Assembly: GCA_020052115.1 (NCBI GenBank)
Contig: JAGVPR010000300.1
Span: 1-23,011, forward strand
DNA: 23,011 nt
From: Candidatus Eiseniibacteriota bacterium
GTDB lineage: Bacteria > Eisenbacteria > RBG-16-71-46 > JAGVPR01
Direction: 5' to 3'
Every line of letters begins with the position of its first letter. Position 1 is the first letter of the stretch. Below, piece after piece: positions 14,650-22,743 of this stretch. A program made the position numbers and the translations under genes. Under the pieces are notes generated by a model. The model ran no database searches, was not told where the DNA came from, and saw nothing but the letters and a program-made list of their open reading frames with translations.

Positions 14650-17322
14650 ATGTCCGAAGAGCGACAGTTCTCGCCGGTGATTCCCCTGCAGGCCGGCATG
14701 CGGGTCGGACGCTACGAGCTTCTCGAAGAACTCGGAAGCGGCGGGATGGGTGTGGTCTTCCGCGCACACGATCGCGAGATGGACCGCGAGGTGGCGCTGA
14801 AATCGCCTCATCCCGAGATGGTCGCCGACGACACGCAGCGCAATCGGTTCCTTCGCGAAGCCCGCCTCACCGCGCGCCTCTCGCATCCGCACATCGTTCC
14901 AATCCTCGATTCGTTCGAGCACGAGGGACGCCCATGGATTGCGCTTCAGCTCGTTTCAGGTGAGAGCCTGTCCGAGAGGTTGCGGCGGGAAGGGAAGCTG
15001 CCGGCGAAGCGGGTCGCCGAGTGGGCGGAGGCGCTCACCGATGCGCTTCGAGCTTCTCACGAGCACGGCGTGCTCCACCGGGACGTCAATCCCCGAAACG
15101 TGCTCGTGGCCCAAGACGGGCGCGTGTTCCTCACCGACTTCGGGCTGGCGCGCCTTCTCGAGCCGGATCCTGTCTCCGCGGACTCCACGACCGATCCGCT
15201 GGGCACGACCCGCGGAGCCGTCATCGGAACGCCGCGCTACATGTCGCCGGAGCAGGCGCTCGGGAAATCGCTCGATGAGCGGACCGACATCTTCTCGCTC
15301 GGGACGGTGCTCTACGAGATGTTGACCGGCGTGCCGGCATTCGGGCCGACGGAGAAGGGCGGGGTGCTGGACGCGATCATCCATCGCGAGCCCGAGCCGA
15401 TCACGCGCTACACGTATGAGATCCCGGCCGAGTTCGAGCGGATCGTCCGAAAGGCGATGACCAAGGATCCGGGCGAGCGCTACCACGATGCGCGCTCACT
15501 CCTCGTGGATCTCCGGGCCCTACGCCGCCGGCTCGACGCGGAGGACTACTCTGGGAGCCACCCCGACTGGAATCCGCCCGCCGCAGCCGGTACGGCGGGA
15601 CGCCGCGCGCTCCGAAGGGCCGCTTGGATCGCCGGCGCGTTGCTGGTCGCGGCCATCGCAACATCGGCGTATCTGCTGAACACGCGTGACCGGCCCGTCC
15701 CGCGCGGGCGCCCGCTCCAGATCACGTCATCGCCCGACTGGGAAGGGCACCCGGCTCTCTCCCCCGACGGCGGGCGCGTCGCGTACTCCAAGCTCACGGG
15801 GGGTAACAGCGACATCTGGATCGTGGACGCGCGCGGCGGCGAGCCGCTTCGTCTGACCGATCATCCGGCGGCGGATCGCGATCCTGCGTGGTTCCCCGAC
15901 GGCAGCGCGATCGCCTTCGTATCCGAGCGGTCGGGCCCGCCCGCCGTCTGGAAGATGGGCCAGATGGGCGGGAGCGCGACACTGCTCATTCCGCAAGCGG
16001 ACTATCCTGCGATCTCGCCCGACGGGATGCGTGCGGCGTTCGCCCGTCCGGACGATGCCGGCCTCTATCGGATCTGCGTGGCCTCTCTCGCCGACCCCAG
16101 CGGGGCCGTGTTCCTGACGGGGGACGACGGCGGCCTCTGGAACCACCGCCATCCGGCGTGGTCGCCCGATGGGAAGCAGATCAGCTATGCGTCACAGGAC
16201 GTTCTGTGGCTCGTGAGCGCGACATCGGGTGGACGTCCCGCACAGCTCACGCACGGCGGCTCCTTCGATCTGCATCCGGCTTGGTCGCCTTCCGGCAAGC
16301 ATGTCTACTTCGCCTCGAACCGCGGCGGGACGCCCGGACTCTGGCGGGTCACCGTGTCTCGCGGGTCGATCGCGCGGGTCAAGACGGGCGGCCGCGAGAC
16401 ATGGCCGAGCATGGGGGCGACCGGCCGACGCATGGCGTACGCCACCGAACCGGCGAGCAACGACGTCGTCGTGCGCGACATCGCGCGGGGCACCGAGGCG
16501 ACGCTCGCCAGCGCGCTCGACGACTGCATGCCGTCTCTTTCACCGGATGGATCCTCCGTGGTCTTCGCATCGAAGAGGCAGGGGTCGCGCTACGAGATCT
16601 GGCGCCAGCGCCTTGCGGGCGGTACGCCGGCCGGCGATCCCGTCCGGCTGACGGACCAGCCGGGCAACGCGAGCCATCCATCGTTCTCGCCCGACGGCGC
16701 CTGGGTCGCCTACTACCGGATCATCGAAGGGCGCCGCGACATCTGGATCGTCCCGGCCGAGGGAGGGGAGGTGGTCCGAGTGACGGATGACTCCGCCCCC
16801 GACTACCAGCCGGCCTGGTCTCCCGATGGAAGCGGCGTTGCGTTCATCTGCGAGCGCGAGGGCGAAACGAGGGTCTGGCTCGAGCCGATGGAGAGCGGCA
16901 AGCCGAAAGGCGCGCCGCATCCTCTCACCCCGTCCGACGTGCAGGTGAGCGCATTCGCGTTCTCGCCCGACGGAGAGCAGATCGCGGTCGTTGACGCGGG
17001 TCATGAGGATGACGTCGTGCTTCTTGACCTCGGCGGCTCCGGCGAGGCGCGGCGGTTTCTTCAAGGAAGGAACGTGCGGAGGGTGCGCTGGGATCATTCG
17101 ACGGGGGATCTCCTCGTCGCGGGGTGCCGGAGAGAGGACGAACTCGCCATCTTCCGAGTTTCGACCGGAACAGGTGAGATCTTGGAAGAGGTCGCGCGTC
17201 TCGGAAGCCAGCGGGATGTGCCGGTATTCGACGCCAGCGCCGACGGCCGGCTCATCACTTTTTCGCGAAGCGAAGCGCTGGGCGACGTGTGGGTGATCGA
17301 GGCCGAGAACGGTAGCTACTGA
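14650..17322 (+). CDS. Membrane Ser/Thr protein kinase with C-terminal TolB/PD40 beta-propeller
   Basis: This is an 890-residue Hanks-type kinase. The kinase domain (about residues 21-290) has glycine loop 'GSGGMGVV', ATP-binding Lys51 in 'VALK', Glu70 in 'REARL', catalytic loop 'HRDVNPRN' (Asp145), 'DFG' at 163-165 and 'GTPRYMSPEQ'. The usual catalytic-loop Lys of 'HRDLKP.N' is Asn147, so activity may be altered; the other key residues are present. One transmembrane helix lies at about 324-344 ('AAWIAGALLVAAIATSAYLL'). From about 355 onward, roughly eleven PD40-type blades follow ('LSPDGGRVAYS', 'WSPDGKQISYAS', 'FSPDGAWVAYY'), forming an extracytoplasmic propeller that probably senses a ligand or peptide. 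It is the first gene of an operon; the next gene starts 18 bases after its stop. The propeller fusion is a common layout in acidobacterial and Eisenbacteria-like kinases. Confidence 0.95.
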   Translation: MSEERQFSPVIPLQAGMRVGRYELLEELGSGGMGVVFRAHDREMDREVALKSPHPEMVADDTQRNRFLREARLTARLSHPHIVPILDSFEHEGRPWIALQLVSGESLSERLRREGKLPAKRVAEWAEALTDALRASHEHGVLHRDVNPRNVLVAQDGRVFLTDFGLARLLEPDPVSADSTTDPLGTTRGAVIGTPRYMSPEQALGKSLDERTDIFSLGTVLYEMLTGVPAFGPTEKGGVLDAIIHREPEPITRYTYEIPAEFERIVRKAMTKDPGERYHDARSLLVDLRALRRRLDAEDYSGSHPDWNPPAAAGTAGRRALRRAAWIAGALLVAAIATSAYLLNTRDRPVPRGRPLQITSSPDWEGHPALSPDGGRVAYSKLTGGNSDIWIVDARGGEPLRLTDHPAADRDPAWFPDGSAIAFVSERSGPPAVWKMGQMGGSATLLIPQADYPAISPDGMRAAFARPDDAGLYRICVASLADPSGAVFLTGDDGGLWNHRHPAWSPDGKQISYASQDVLWLVSATSGGRPAQLTHGGSFDLHPAWSPSGKHVYFASNRGGTPGLWRVTVSRGSIARVKTGGRETWPSMGATGRRMAYATEPASNDVVVRDIARGTEATLASALDDCMPSLSPDGSSVVFASKRQGSRYEIWRQRLAGGTPAGDPVRLTDQPGNASHPSFSPDGAWVAYYRIIEGRRDIWIVPAEGGEVVRVTDDSAPDYQPAWSPDGSGVAFICEREGETRVWLEPMESGKPKGAPHPLTPSDVQVSAFAFSPDGEQIAVVDAGHEDDVVLLDLGGSGEARRFLQGRNVRRVRWDHSTGDLLVAGCRREDELAIFRVSTGTGEILEEVARLGSQRDVPVFDASADGRLITFSRSEALGDVWVIEAENGSY

Positions 17323-17340
17323 ACCGGAAGGAGGAAGGCC

Positions 17341-17619
17341 ATGGGGCGAGTGAAGACGCGAGGGCACAAGGTGATGGTGGAGGATCTCTGCGCGGCGCTG
17401 GACGAATTGATCGCGTGGGCGACCGACATCAAGGAAGTGATGTGCAGGGCGGAGGAGGGGGCGATGATCGTTGTCGTCGGGCGCACGCCACCCGCGGAAG
17501 GCGAGACCCCCAGGTACTACGAGAACTGCCCTCCGCCGGAGAGTTCCACTTCGCGTCCCGCGAAGAAGCGCGCGAGGAAGAAGGCGCCGGCGAGGCCGCC
17601 GCGCCCGAAGCGCGCGTGA
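17341..17619 (+). CDS. Small protein with basic tail, upstream of a radical SAM/SPASM enzyme (candidate peptide substrate)
   Basis: The 92-residue product starts at ATG 17341 behind the strong site ggaaggagg. Residues 1-47 look helical then strand-like ('VMVEDLCAALDELIAWATDI', 'AMIVVVGRTPP'). A central 'YYENCPPPESS' follows, and residues 75-92 are almost only Lys, Arg, Ala and Pro. Cysteines are at 17, 35 and 63. There is no signal peptide or membrane segment. I do not recognise the family. Its place 10 bp before a radical SAM/SPASM gene makes it a candidate precursor or accessory of a modified peptide, but no cleavage motif or Cys-rich core is visible. The basic tail could instead bind nucleic acid. 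Confidence 0.75.
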   Translation: MGRVKTRGHKVMVEDLCAALDELIAWATDIKEVMCRAEEGAMIVVVGRTPPAEGETPRYYENCPPPESSTSRPAKKRARKKAPARPPRPKRA

Positions 17620-17629
17620 GGTTGGGCCG

Positions 17630-18889
17630 GTGATCGCCCGCCCGGAGAGGATCAGCCGCGTTCACTTGATTCTCACCTCGCGCTGCAATCTGCGATGCTC
17701 CTACTGCTATCAGGACCGGAAGGGGCCGGGCCGGATGCGGTGGGAGACGCTGCGGGCTGCGCTCGATCTCGGGCTCGCGAGCAGGCGCCCGAGGATCGGG
17801 TTCACGTTCTACGGCGGGGAGCCGCTGCTCGAGTTCCCGCTCATCCGCCGTGCGGCGCGTTACGTGAAGGCGCATCTTCCGGCCGGAAGGGACGTGGAGT
17901 TCTCCGTCATCACGAACGGCACGCTTCTTACGGAAGACGTGGCGCGCTATCTGGCGCGACACCGGTTCCGCCTCCGGCTGTCGTTCGACGGCGTGCCCGC
18001 AGCACAGGATCTTCGAGGAACGGGCACGTTCGAGCGTCTCGATCGGTTGCTCGACAGCCTTCGAAGCCGGCATCCGCGCTGGTTTCGCGAGTTCGCGACG
18101 GTGACCACCGTGCTCCTGCCCGAGACGCTGAGTCTCTTCGCCGATTCGGTGGCGTACCTGATCGGCAAGGGGTTGACCGGGATCTCGGTGACCCCGACGA
18201 TCGGGCCCGCCCCATCCTGGCGCAAAGAGCGCATCGCGGAGCTGGAAGCCCAGTGCCGGAGGGTCTTCGATCTCTCGCTCGATCACTGGAGGCGGACGCG
18301 TGAGATCCCGCTCCTCTTCCTGCGGCCTTCCGCGGTGGGCGGGGAGTCGCGGCCGAGTCGCATCTCCCTCTGCGGCGCCGCGCGGGGTGAAACCCCCACC
18401 GTTGACGTGGACGGGGAGTTGTACGGCTGCGGGCTTCTCTCGACGTCCTTCCAGCGGTTTCCGGAGCGTGTGATGCAAGAGTGGATAGAGCCGATGCGCA
18501 TCGGGCGCATTGACGAGCCTGGACTTCGCGAGCGGTTCGCGGCCTTTCCCGAGGCCGCTCATCGCGCCGGGTTCTTCGACGACAAGCAGGCCAAGCGATC
18601 ATCGTATGGGGCGTGCGCGGACTGTCGCTATCTCGCCCGCTGCTCCATCTGCCCGGTCTCGGTCGCGAAGCAGCCGGACAACGAGGATCTCGCCGCGATC
18701 CCCGACTTCGCGTGCGCGTTCAACCTGGTCACGCTCGGCTGGCATGATCGTTTCGCCGAGCGGATCCGGCGTGAAGCGCTCGGCGACGGCAGACGGCCGG
18801 CGGCGGCCGGGGCGCTTCGCGTGCGCCGGCTCGCCCGTGCGCTCCGCATCGAAGCGGGGGCTGCTTCACCGACGGGAGGTTCATCGTGA
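17630..18889 (+). CDS. Radical SAM/SPASM enzyme
   Basis: The 419-residue product starts at GTG 17630 with a gagg-type site; an ATG far upstream at 17471 would run through the small gene in another frame. Residues 8-30 carry the radical SAM cluster motif 'LTSRCNLRCSYCYQD' (Cys19, Cys23, Cys26), followed by 'FYGGEPLLEFPLI', which binds S-adenosylmethionine. The C-terminus has a SPASM-type arrangement: 'SLCGAARGE', 'GELYGCG', 'ACADCRYLARCSICP', then 'DFACAFN'. This should hold two auxiliary [4Fe-4S] clusters. The family includes anaerobic sulfatase maturases and peptide-modifying maturases such as thioether and cyclophane formers. No sulfatase is nearby, so a peptide or protein substrate is likely. 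The stop overlaps the next start (GTGA), implying translational coupling with the peptidase gene. Confidence 0.95.
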   Translation: MIARPERISRVHLILTSRCNLRCSYCYQDRKGPGRMRWETLRAALDLGLASRRPRIGFTFYGGEPLLEFPLIRRAARYVKAHLPAGRDVEFSVITNGTLLTEDVARYLARHRFRLRLSFDGVPAAQDLRGTGTFERLDRLLDSLRSRHPRWFREFATVTTVLLPETLSLFADSVAYLIGKGLTGISVTPTIGPAPSWRKERIAELEAQCRRVFDLSLDHWRRTREIPLLFLRPSAVGGESRPSRISLCGAARGETPTVDVDGELYGCGLLSTSFQRFPERVMQEWIEPMRIGRIDEPGLRERFAAFPEAAHRAGFFDDKQAKRSSYGACADCRYLARCSICPVSVAKQPDNEDLAAIPDFACAFNLVTLGWHDRFAERIRREALGDGRRPAAAGALRVRRLARALRIEAGAASPTGGSS

Positions 18890-20661
18890 CAGCGCGTCGG
18901 CTTCTCTTGCTCGTGCTGGTTCTCGGCATTGTGGCGGTTGTTCTCCTGATCCGCGGTTGCGGCCCTGATCGGCGAGAACTTCCGCCGGCGGCATTGCTCC
19001 TCGTTGATCTCTCGGCGGAGCGTGCCGAAGTGAGCGGCATCGTTGCGGCCGATTCTCCGCCGCCGTCCGGTGTCAGGCGCCCGCGGCTCACCGCCGCGGG
19101 CTTCACCGCACACGGGATGGGCGCGACCGAGTACCAGGTTGTATTCCACGGTCGCGACGGCAAGCCGCTTGCCGCGTACGGACTGGACGGCGAGCCCAAC
19201 GCGTTCTCGGACCGGATTGATCCCCGGGATCCCGGCGGACTCATCGGGGGCGCCGTGGATCCCGAGTCCGACTCTCGAATGCTCCACTTCACGCTTCCTG
19301 CCGGCACCGCGGAGATCTCCTTCCTGCGTCTCGAGGTCCTCGATCCGACGGATGTCCGCGAAGGCGAGTGGGACCGGCTGATCCCCCCGCCCGACTCGAG
19401 CGCCGGAGTCGCTCTTGGCGTGCGTGGAATCGGGGCGGTGCACCTGCGCACCGTCGGCGGCAGGAAGGTGAGGGGTCCGGTAGGGCTCGAGTTCCCGGAT
19501 CTGTTCGGAGACGAGGACATCCGGGACCTCATCAACCGAATCCGGCGACACATGCAGGACATGCGAATGGTGCAATCCCTGGGCGAGATCATGAGAGGGA
19601 GGCTCCCACCGCTGAAGTGGGTGCACAGCACGGAAGTGTACCGCGCGAGCGGCGATCCCGAGGAGACGTTCAACGTGGCGATCCTCGGGGACGGTTTCGC
19701 GGAAGGCGAAGCCGCGGACTATGAACGCTGGGCGAAGATCGTTGCGGACAGCTTGCTGGCGGCTGAGCCGTTCCGCTCGAAGAGCGACCGCATCAACATC
19801 TACATCGTGACGTCGGAGTCGGCGCAGTCGGGGATCACGGACTGCTCGGATTACGCCGAGGCGCAGCAAAACGGTTCAACGATGCCGCCGCCGCCGACGG
19901 GAGACGGAGCGCACGCCCGGAACACCGCGTTCGGCGTGTTCGGGTACGCGACGGACGTCAACTCCACGCGTACATGGCACGGCTATTTCGACATTCCGGA
20001 TGTGGGGCTGGTGTACTCGGCCATCGGCGGGGGAGTGGACGCGGAGGACGTGGATCTCATCGTGCTCCTCGCGAACTGCGAGTGCGATGGAGCGGCGGCG
20101 AGACCAAACCTCCGGATCGCGATCGTCGGGCTTCCGCGACAGCCGGGAGCCGCCGGCTCCCCCCGCACCCTCACGCAGCTCGCGCTCCACGAGATCGGCC
20201 ACGTGGTCGCGGGCCTCGGCGAGGAGTACATCTCATGCCGGTTCGAGACGCAGTACAGACCGTACCCGAACGTCGTTCGCGCGGCGGACGCCGAGACCGT
20301 CTGGTGGAAGAGGCTTGCCGATGTTGATGCCAGCGGCGCGTTCGTCACCCGGTACGACTGCGCGGAGGGGCAGGATTCCGGGGACCCCGGATGCCCCGAC
20401 GCGCAGAACTCTGGGAATCTCCCGCCGGGCGCGTATCCCAAGGTCGGCCTCTACTGGGGCGCTCAGTACATTGACGCGGATCCTCAGACTTTCGAGTGCC
20501 TCGACTCGAACGGGTTCCTGACGTACAGCTCGCTCTCCGACACGCTCAGCCGGCATTACTACCGGCCGGCTTCCCGCTGCCGTATGCGACGACCCAACTG
20601 GCCGTGGTGCGTTGCGTGCAGCGACACGCTGGCTTCGACGATCGCGCTATCGAGCTGGTGA
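18886..20661 (+). CDS. Exported M64-family (IgA-peptidase-like) zinc metallopeptidase
   Basis: The 591-residue product starts at GTG 18886, overlapping the radical SAM stop, with gggagg six bases upstream. The N-terminus is a signal or anchor, 'LLLLVLVLGIVAVVLLIRGC'; the lipobox I-R-G-C is non-standard, so a membrane anchor is equally possible. Residues about 65-250 look like an M64 N-terminal beta domain ('TEYQVVFHGRDGKPLAAYGL'). The catalytic part begins 'ETFNVAILGDGFAEGEAADY'. The zinc motif is 'LALHEIGHVVAGLGEEY' (His435, Glu436, His439, with Glu446/447 as further ligand candidates), matching the M64 pattern HE.GH....L..EY. Downstream are several cysteines ('CRMRRPNWPWCVAC'). It acts outside the cytoplasm and could mature a product of the operon, or be regulated or modified by it. 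Confidence 0.92.
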   Translation: MTARRLLLLVLVLGIVAVVLLIRGCGPDRRELPPAALLLVDLSAERAEVSGIVAADSPPPSGVRRPRLTAAGFTAHGMGATEYQVVFHGRDGKPLAAYGLDGEPNAFSDRIDPRDPGGLIGGAVDPESDSRMLHFTLPAGTAEISFLRLEVLDPTDVREGEWDRLIPPPDSSAGVALGVRGIGAVHLRTVGGRKVRGPVGLEFPDLFGDEDIRDLINRIRRHMQDMRMVQSLGEIMRGRLPPLKWVHSTEVYRASGDPEETFNVAILGDGFAEGEAADYERWAKIVADSLLAAEPFRSKSDRINIYIVTSESAQSGITDCSDYAEAQQNGSTMPPPPTGDGAHARNTAFGVFGYATDVNSTRTWHGYFDIPDVGLVYSAIGGGVDAEDVDLIVLLANCECDGAAARPNLRIAIVGLPRQPGAAGSPRTLTQLALHEIGHVVAGLGEEYISCRFETQYRPYPNVVRAADAETVWWKRLADVDASGAFVTRYDCAEGQDSGDPGCPDAQNSGNLPPGAYPKVGLYWGAQYIDADPQTFECLDSNGFLTYSSLSDTLSRHYYRPASRCRMRRPNWPWCVACSDTLASTIALSSW

Positions 20662-20688
20662 GATAGGGGGGGCCGCTCGCCTGCGCCC

Positions 20689-21168
20689 TCACGCTGCCAC
20701 CCAGTGCTCGACGGGCTTGGACAGGAATTCCTCGACTGGAATCCCGTCGGCTCCGACGAGGAGCGTCCGTTTCGGACGGGCCGCCTCCATGAAGGCCGCG
20801 AGTCCCGGAAGCGAGTCGCGACGCCGGGATAGCCTCCATGGAAGAGATAGGAATCGAGGCTCTAGTCGAATGCATCGCGCATCTCTGAGAACGACCAGTG
20901 GGGCAGACGCACGACCTCGAAACGGCCGGCCCGCCTCCTGCGTCGTGCGGCGCGCGGCCTCCCATTGCGCGACGATCCACGCGCGGTCCCGAAGCGTCGG
21001 TTCATCGGCGCTTGCGTAGAGGGATGCCTTGCTGATCGAGGAGGCGACCTGGCGCACCATGGTCGTCTTTCCAGTCTGGCGTGGACCGGCGATCACCTGA
21101 ATGAAGCGACGAGGTTCCTCCAGACGCTTGGCCAGCGTCCGGGCCGAGCTCCGCACGAATTCGTTCAT
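20689..21168 (-). pseudogene. Broken AAA/DUF4143-type ATPase
   Basis: From ATG 21168 the minus strand reads 'FIQVIAGPRQTGKTTMVRQV' (Walker A), then 'QWEAARRTTQEAG'. The Walker B region is missing. In a different frame at about 20822-20914 it reads 'LPHWSFSEMRDAFD', a TAG stop at 20862-20864, then 'SLDSYLFHGGYPG', which is typical of the family's middle. The first frame resumes with 'RTLLVGADGIPVEEFLSKP', the family's C-terminal motif. An intact protein is about 400 residues; only 159 codons remain here. Internal deletion, frameshift and nonsense change show decay. Such ATPases are often mobile or accessory and of unclear function. Confidence 0.85.
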
Positions 21169-21173
21169 GGATG

Positions 21174-21222
21174 CGTTTTGCTCAAGTCAGTGAGTGTTTT
21201 CACTCATCGCTTGAGCAAAACG
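21174..21222. promoter_or_regulatory. 49-nt near-perfect inverted repeat just upstream of the broken ATPase gene
   Basis: Outer arms cgttttgctcaag (21174-21186) and cttgagcaaaacg (21210-21222) are perfect complements. Inner arms tgagtg (21191-21196) and cactca (21201-21206) close on a tttt loop, with only tcag/tcg unpaired between. It is AT-richer than its surroundings and begins 6 bases 5' of the ATPase start codon. It is likely an operator or attenuator for that gene, or a mobile-element end. Confidence 0.6.
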
Positions 21223-21458
21223 TTAACGCGTTGAGGCGCTGCATTAGGGCGGACCACGGGGCTCCGCTGTGGCGGGTGTCTGGCCGTCCCGAAAACTCGA
21301 ATCGAGTCATTCCTCGGCGGGTCGGTCTTGCCGAACACCCGCGCGCGTGCGCGACGGTGCTTGAACAGATTGACGGTCGGTACAGGAGGACGGACGGCAT
21401 TCGCACGCGACGTTTCGCAGCGCTCCTTCCTCGAGCGCGCAGGGGGTAAGAGGCCCCG

Positions 21459-21487
21459 TTGACCGCGCGGGTCCACTCCGCTAACCT
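21459..21487 (+). promoter_or_regulatory. Weak candidate promoter for the acyl-CoA dehydrogenase operon
   Basis: TTGACC (21459-21464) is followed after 17 bases by TAACCT (21482-21487). The -35 is good and the -10 poor. The leader to ATG 21571 would be about 78 bases. The surrounding gene-free stretch 21223-21570 holds only this, a ctcga/tcgag hairpin near 21298 and the palindrome at 21547-21561. Confidence 0.3.
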
Positions 21488-21546
21488 CCATGCGACCGTC
21501 ATTCGTCATGAGACAGGTGAGCCACCCGGTGCCCGGCTAGTAGACC

Positions 21547-21561
21547 AGGCGACGGTCGCCT
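21547..21561. promoter_or_regulatory. 15-bp palindrome at the acyl-CoA dehydrogenase start
   Basis: aggcgac-g-gtcgcct has perfect 7-base arms and ends just before the ribosome site (gaggaacca) of the gene at 21571. It could be a repressor operator in the leader or a small hairpin affecting translation. Confidence 0.35.
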
Positions 21562-21570
21562 GAGGAACCA

Positions 21571-22722
21571 ATGGATCGCTCCTTTCTCCTGAGCCCTGAG
21601 CAGACCGAGCTGCGCGATCGCGTCGCTGATTTTGCGCGCCGCCAGCTCGTCGCCAATATCCAGGCCCACGACCACGAAGGCTCCTTCTGGCGCGAGGGCT
21701 GGCTGCGATGCGCCCGCTTCGGCATCCAGGGCCTTCCGATCCCGCCGGAATACGGCGGCAGCGGCGAGGGCATGCTCACCACGATCGCGGCGATGGAGGG
21801 GCTCGGTTACGGGTGCCGCGACAACGGGCTGGTCTTCTCGCTCAACGCTCAGATGTGGAGCTTCGAGATGCCGGTGCTCCTCTTCGGCACCGAGGAGCAA
21901 AAACGCCGCTACCTGCCCGCACTCTGTTCGGGCGAGATGATCGCCGTCCACGGCATGACGGAGCCGGGCGCTGGATCGGATCCATCAGGAATCTCGACGC
22001 GCGCGGAGCGGCGCGGCGGCCATTACTTGTTGAACGGCACGAAGAGCTTCATCACGAACGGCCCCGTGGCCGACGCGGTCCTCGTCTTCGCTACGCTCGA
22101 CCCGTCGCGGGGGTTCGCTGGCGTGACCGGCTTCCTCATCGATCGCGGCACGGCGGGCCTGACGTTCGGCCGTTCTCAGGAGAAGATGGGACTGCGCACC
22201 TCCCCGCTCGGCGAGGTGATTCTCGAGGACGTTCAGGTTCCGGTCGAGAGCCGACTCGGCCCCGAAGGCGCGGGGATGGCGATCTTCAACGCATCCATGG
22301 AGTGGGAACGCTCCTGCATCTTCGCGTCGCACGTTGGAGCGATGGAGCGACAGCTCGAGGAGGCCGTGAGCTACGCGCGACAACGGCGGCAGTTCGGAAA
22401 GCCGATCGCGAAGTTCCAGAGTGTGGCGGACCGGCTCGTCGAGATGCGCGTCCGCCTCGACGCGTCTCGCCTGCTCGTCTATCGCGTCGGCTGGTTGAAA
22501 GATCAGGGAAAGAGCGCGGTTTCCGAGGCCGCGGTGGCGAAGTACTTCGTGAGCGAAGCGCATGTGCGCTCGTCACTGGACGCCCTCCAGATCCACGGGG
22601 GCTATGGATACATGAAGGAGTTCGAGGTCGAGCGCGAGCTGCGTGACGCCGTCGGCGGCACGCTCTACTCGGGGACATCGGAGATCCAGCGACGTATCAT
22701 CGCCGCGTACTTGGGCCTTTGA
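21571..22722 (+). CDS. Acyl-CoA dehydrogenase family flavoprotein
   Basis: The 383-residue length is typical of the family. ATG 21571 follows a gagg site at six bases. The N-terminal helical domain ('LSPEQTELRDRVADFARRQL') is followed by the beta domain with 'VHGMTEPGAGSDPSGI' and 'GTKSFITNGPVADAVLVFA', which bind FAD and substrate. The C-terminal helical domain carries 'RRQFGKPIAKFQSVADRL', 'LQIHGGYGYMKEFEVERELR' and 'TLYSGTSEIQRRII'. The usual catalytic Glu of 'YEGT' is Ser367. Glu246 in 'MEWERS' sits where isovaleryl-CoA and related dehydrogenases place the base instead. Desaturation of an acyl-CoA or carrier-bound acyl group is expected. An AMP-forming ligase starts 21 bases downstream, which suggests a shared activation/oxidation pathway. 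Confidence 0.95.
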   Translation: MDRSFLLSPEQTELRDRVADFARRQLVANIQAHDHEGSFWREGWLRCARFGIQGLPIPPEYGGSGEGMLTTIAAMEGLGYGCRDNGLVFSLNAQMWSFEMPVLLFGTEEQKRRYLPALCSGEMIAVHGMTEPGAGSDPSGISTRAERRGGHYLLNGTKSFITNGPVADAVLVFATLDPSRGFAGVTGFLIDRGTAGLTFGRSQEKMGLRTSPLGEVILEDVQVPVESRLGPEGAGMAIFNASMEWERSCIFASHVGAMERQLEEAVSYARQRRQFGKPIAKFQSVADRLVEMRVRLDASRLLVYRVGWLKDQGKSAVSEAAVAKYFVSEAHVRSSLDALQIHGGYGYMKEFEVERELRDAVGGTLYSGTSEIQRRIIAAYLGL

Positions 22723-22743
22723 GCCCCTTCGCTAGGAGTGTTG

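Noticed and set aside
17471..17629. N-terminal extension of the radical SAM protein to ATG 17471
   Set aside because: The 53 added residues are Arg-rich and out of frame with the real small gene there; GTG 17630 has a ribosome site and begins just before the family's first strand.
20662..20700. Terminator after the M64 peptidase gene (gtgag ... ctcac)
   Set aside because: Only a short, loosely paired stem could be drawn; not convincing.
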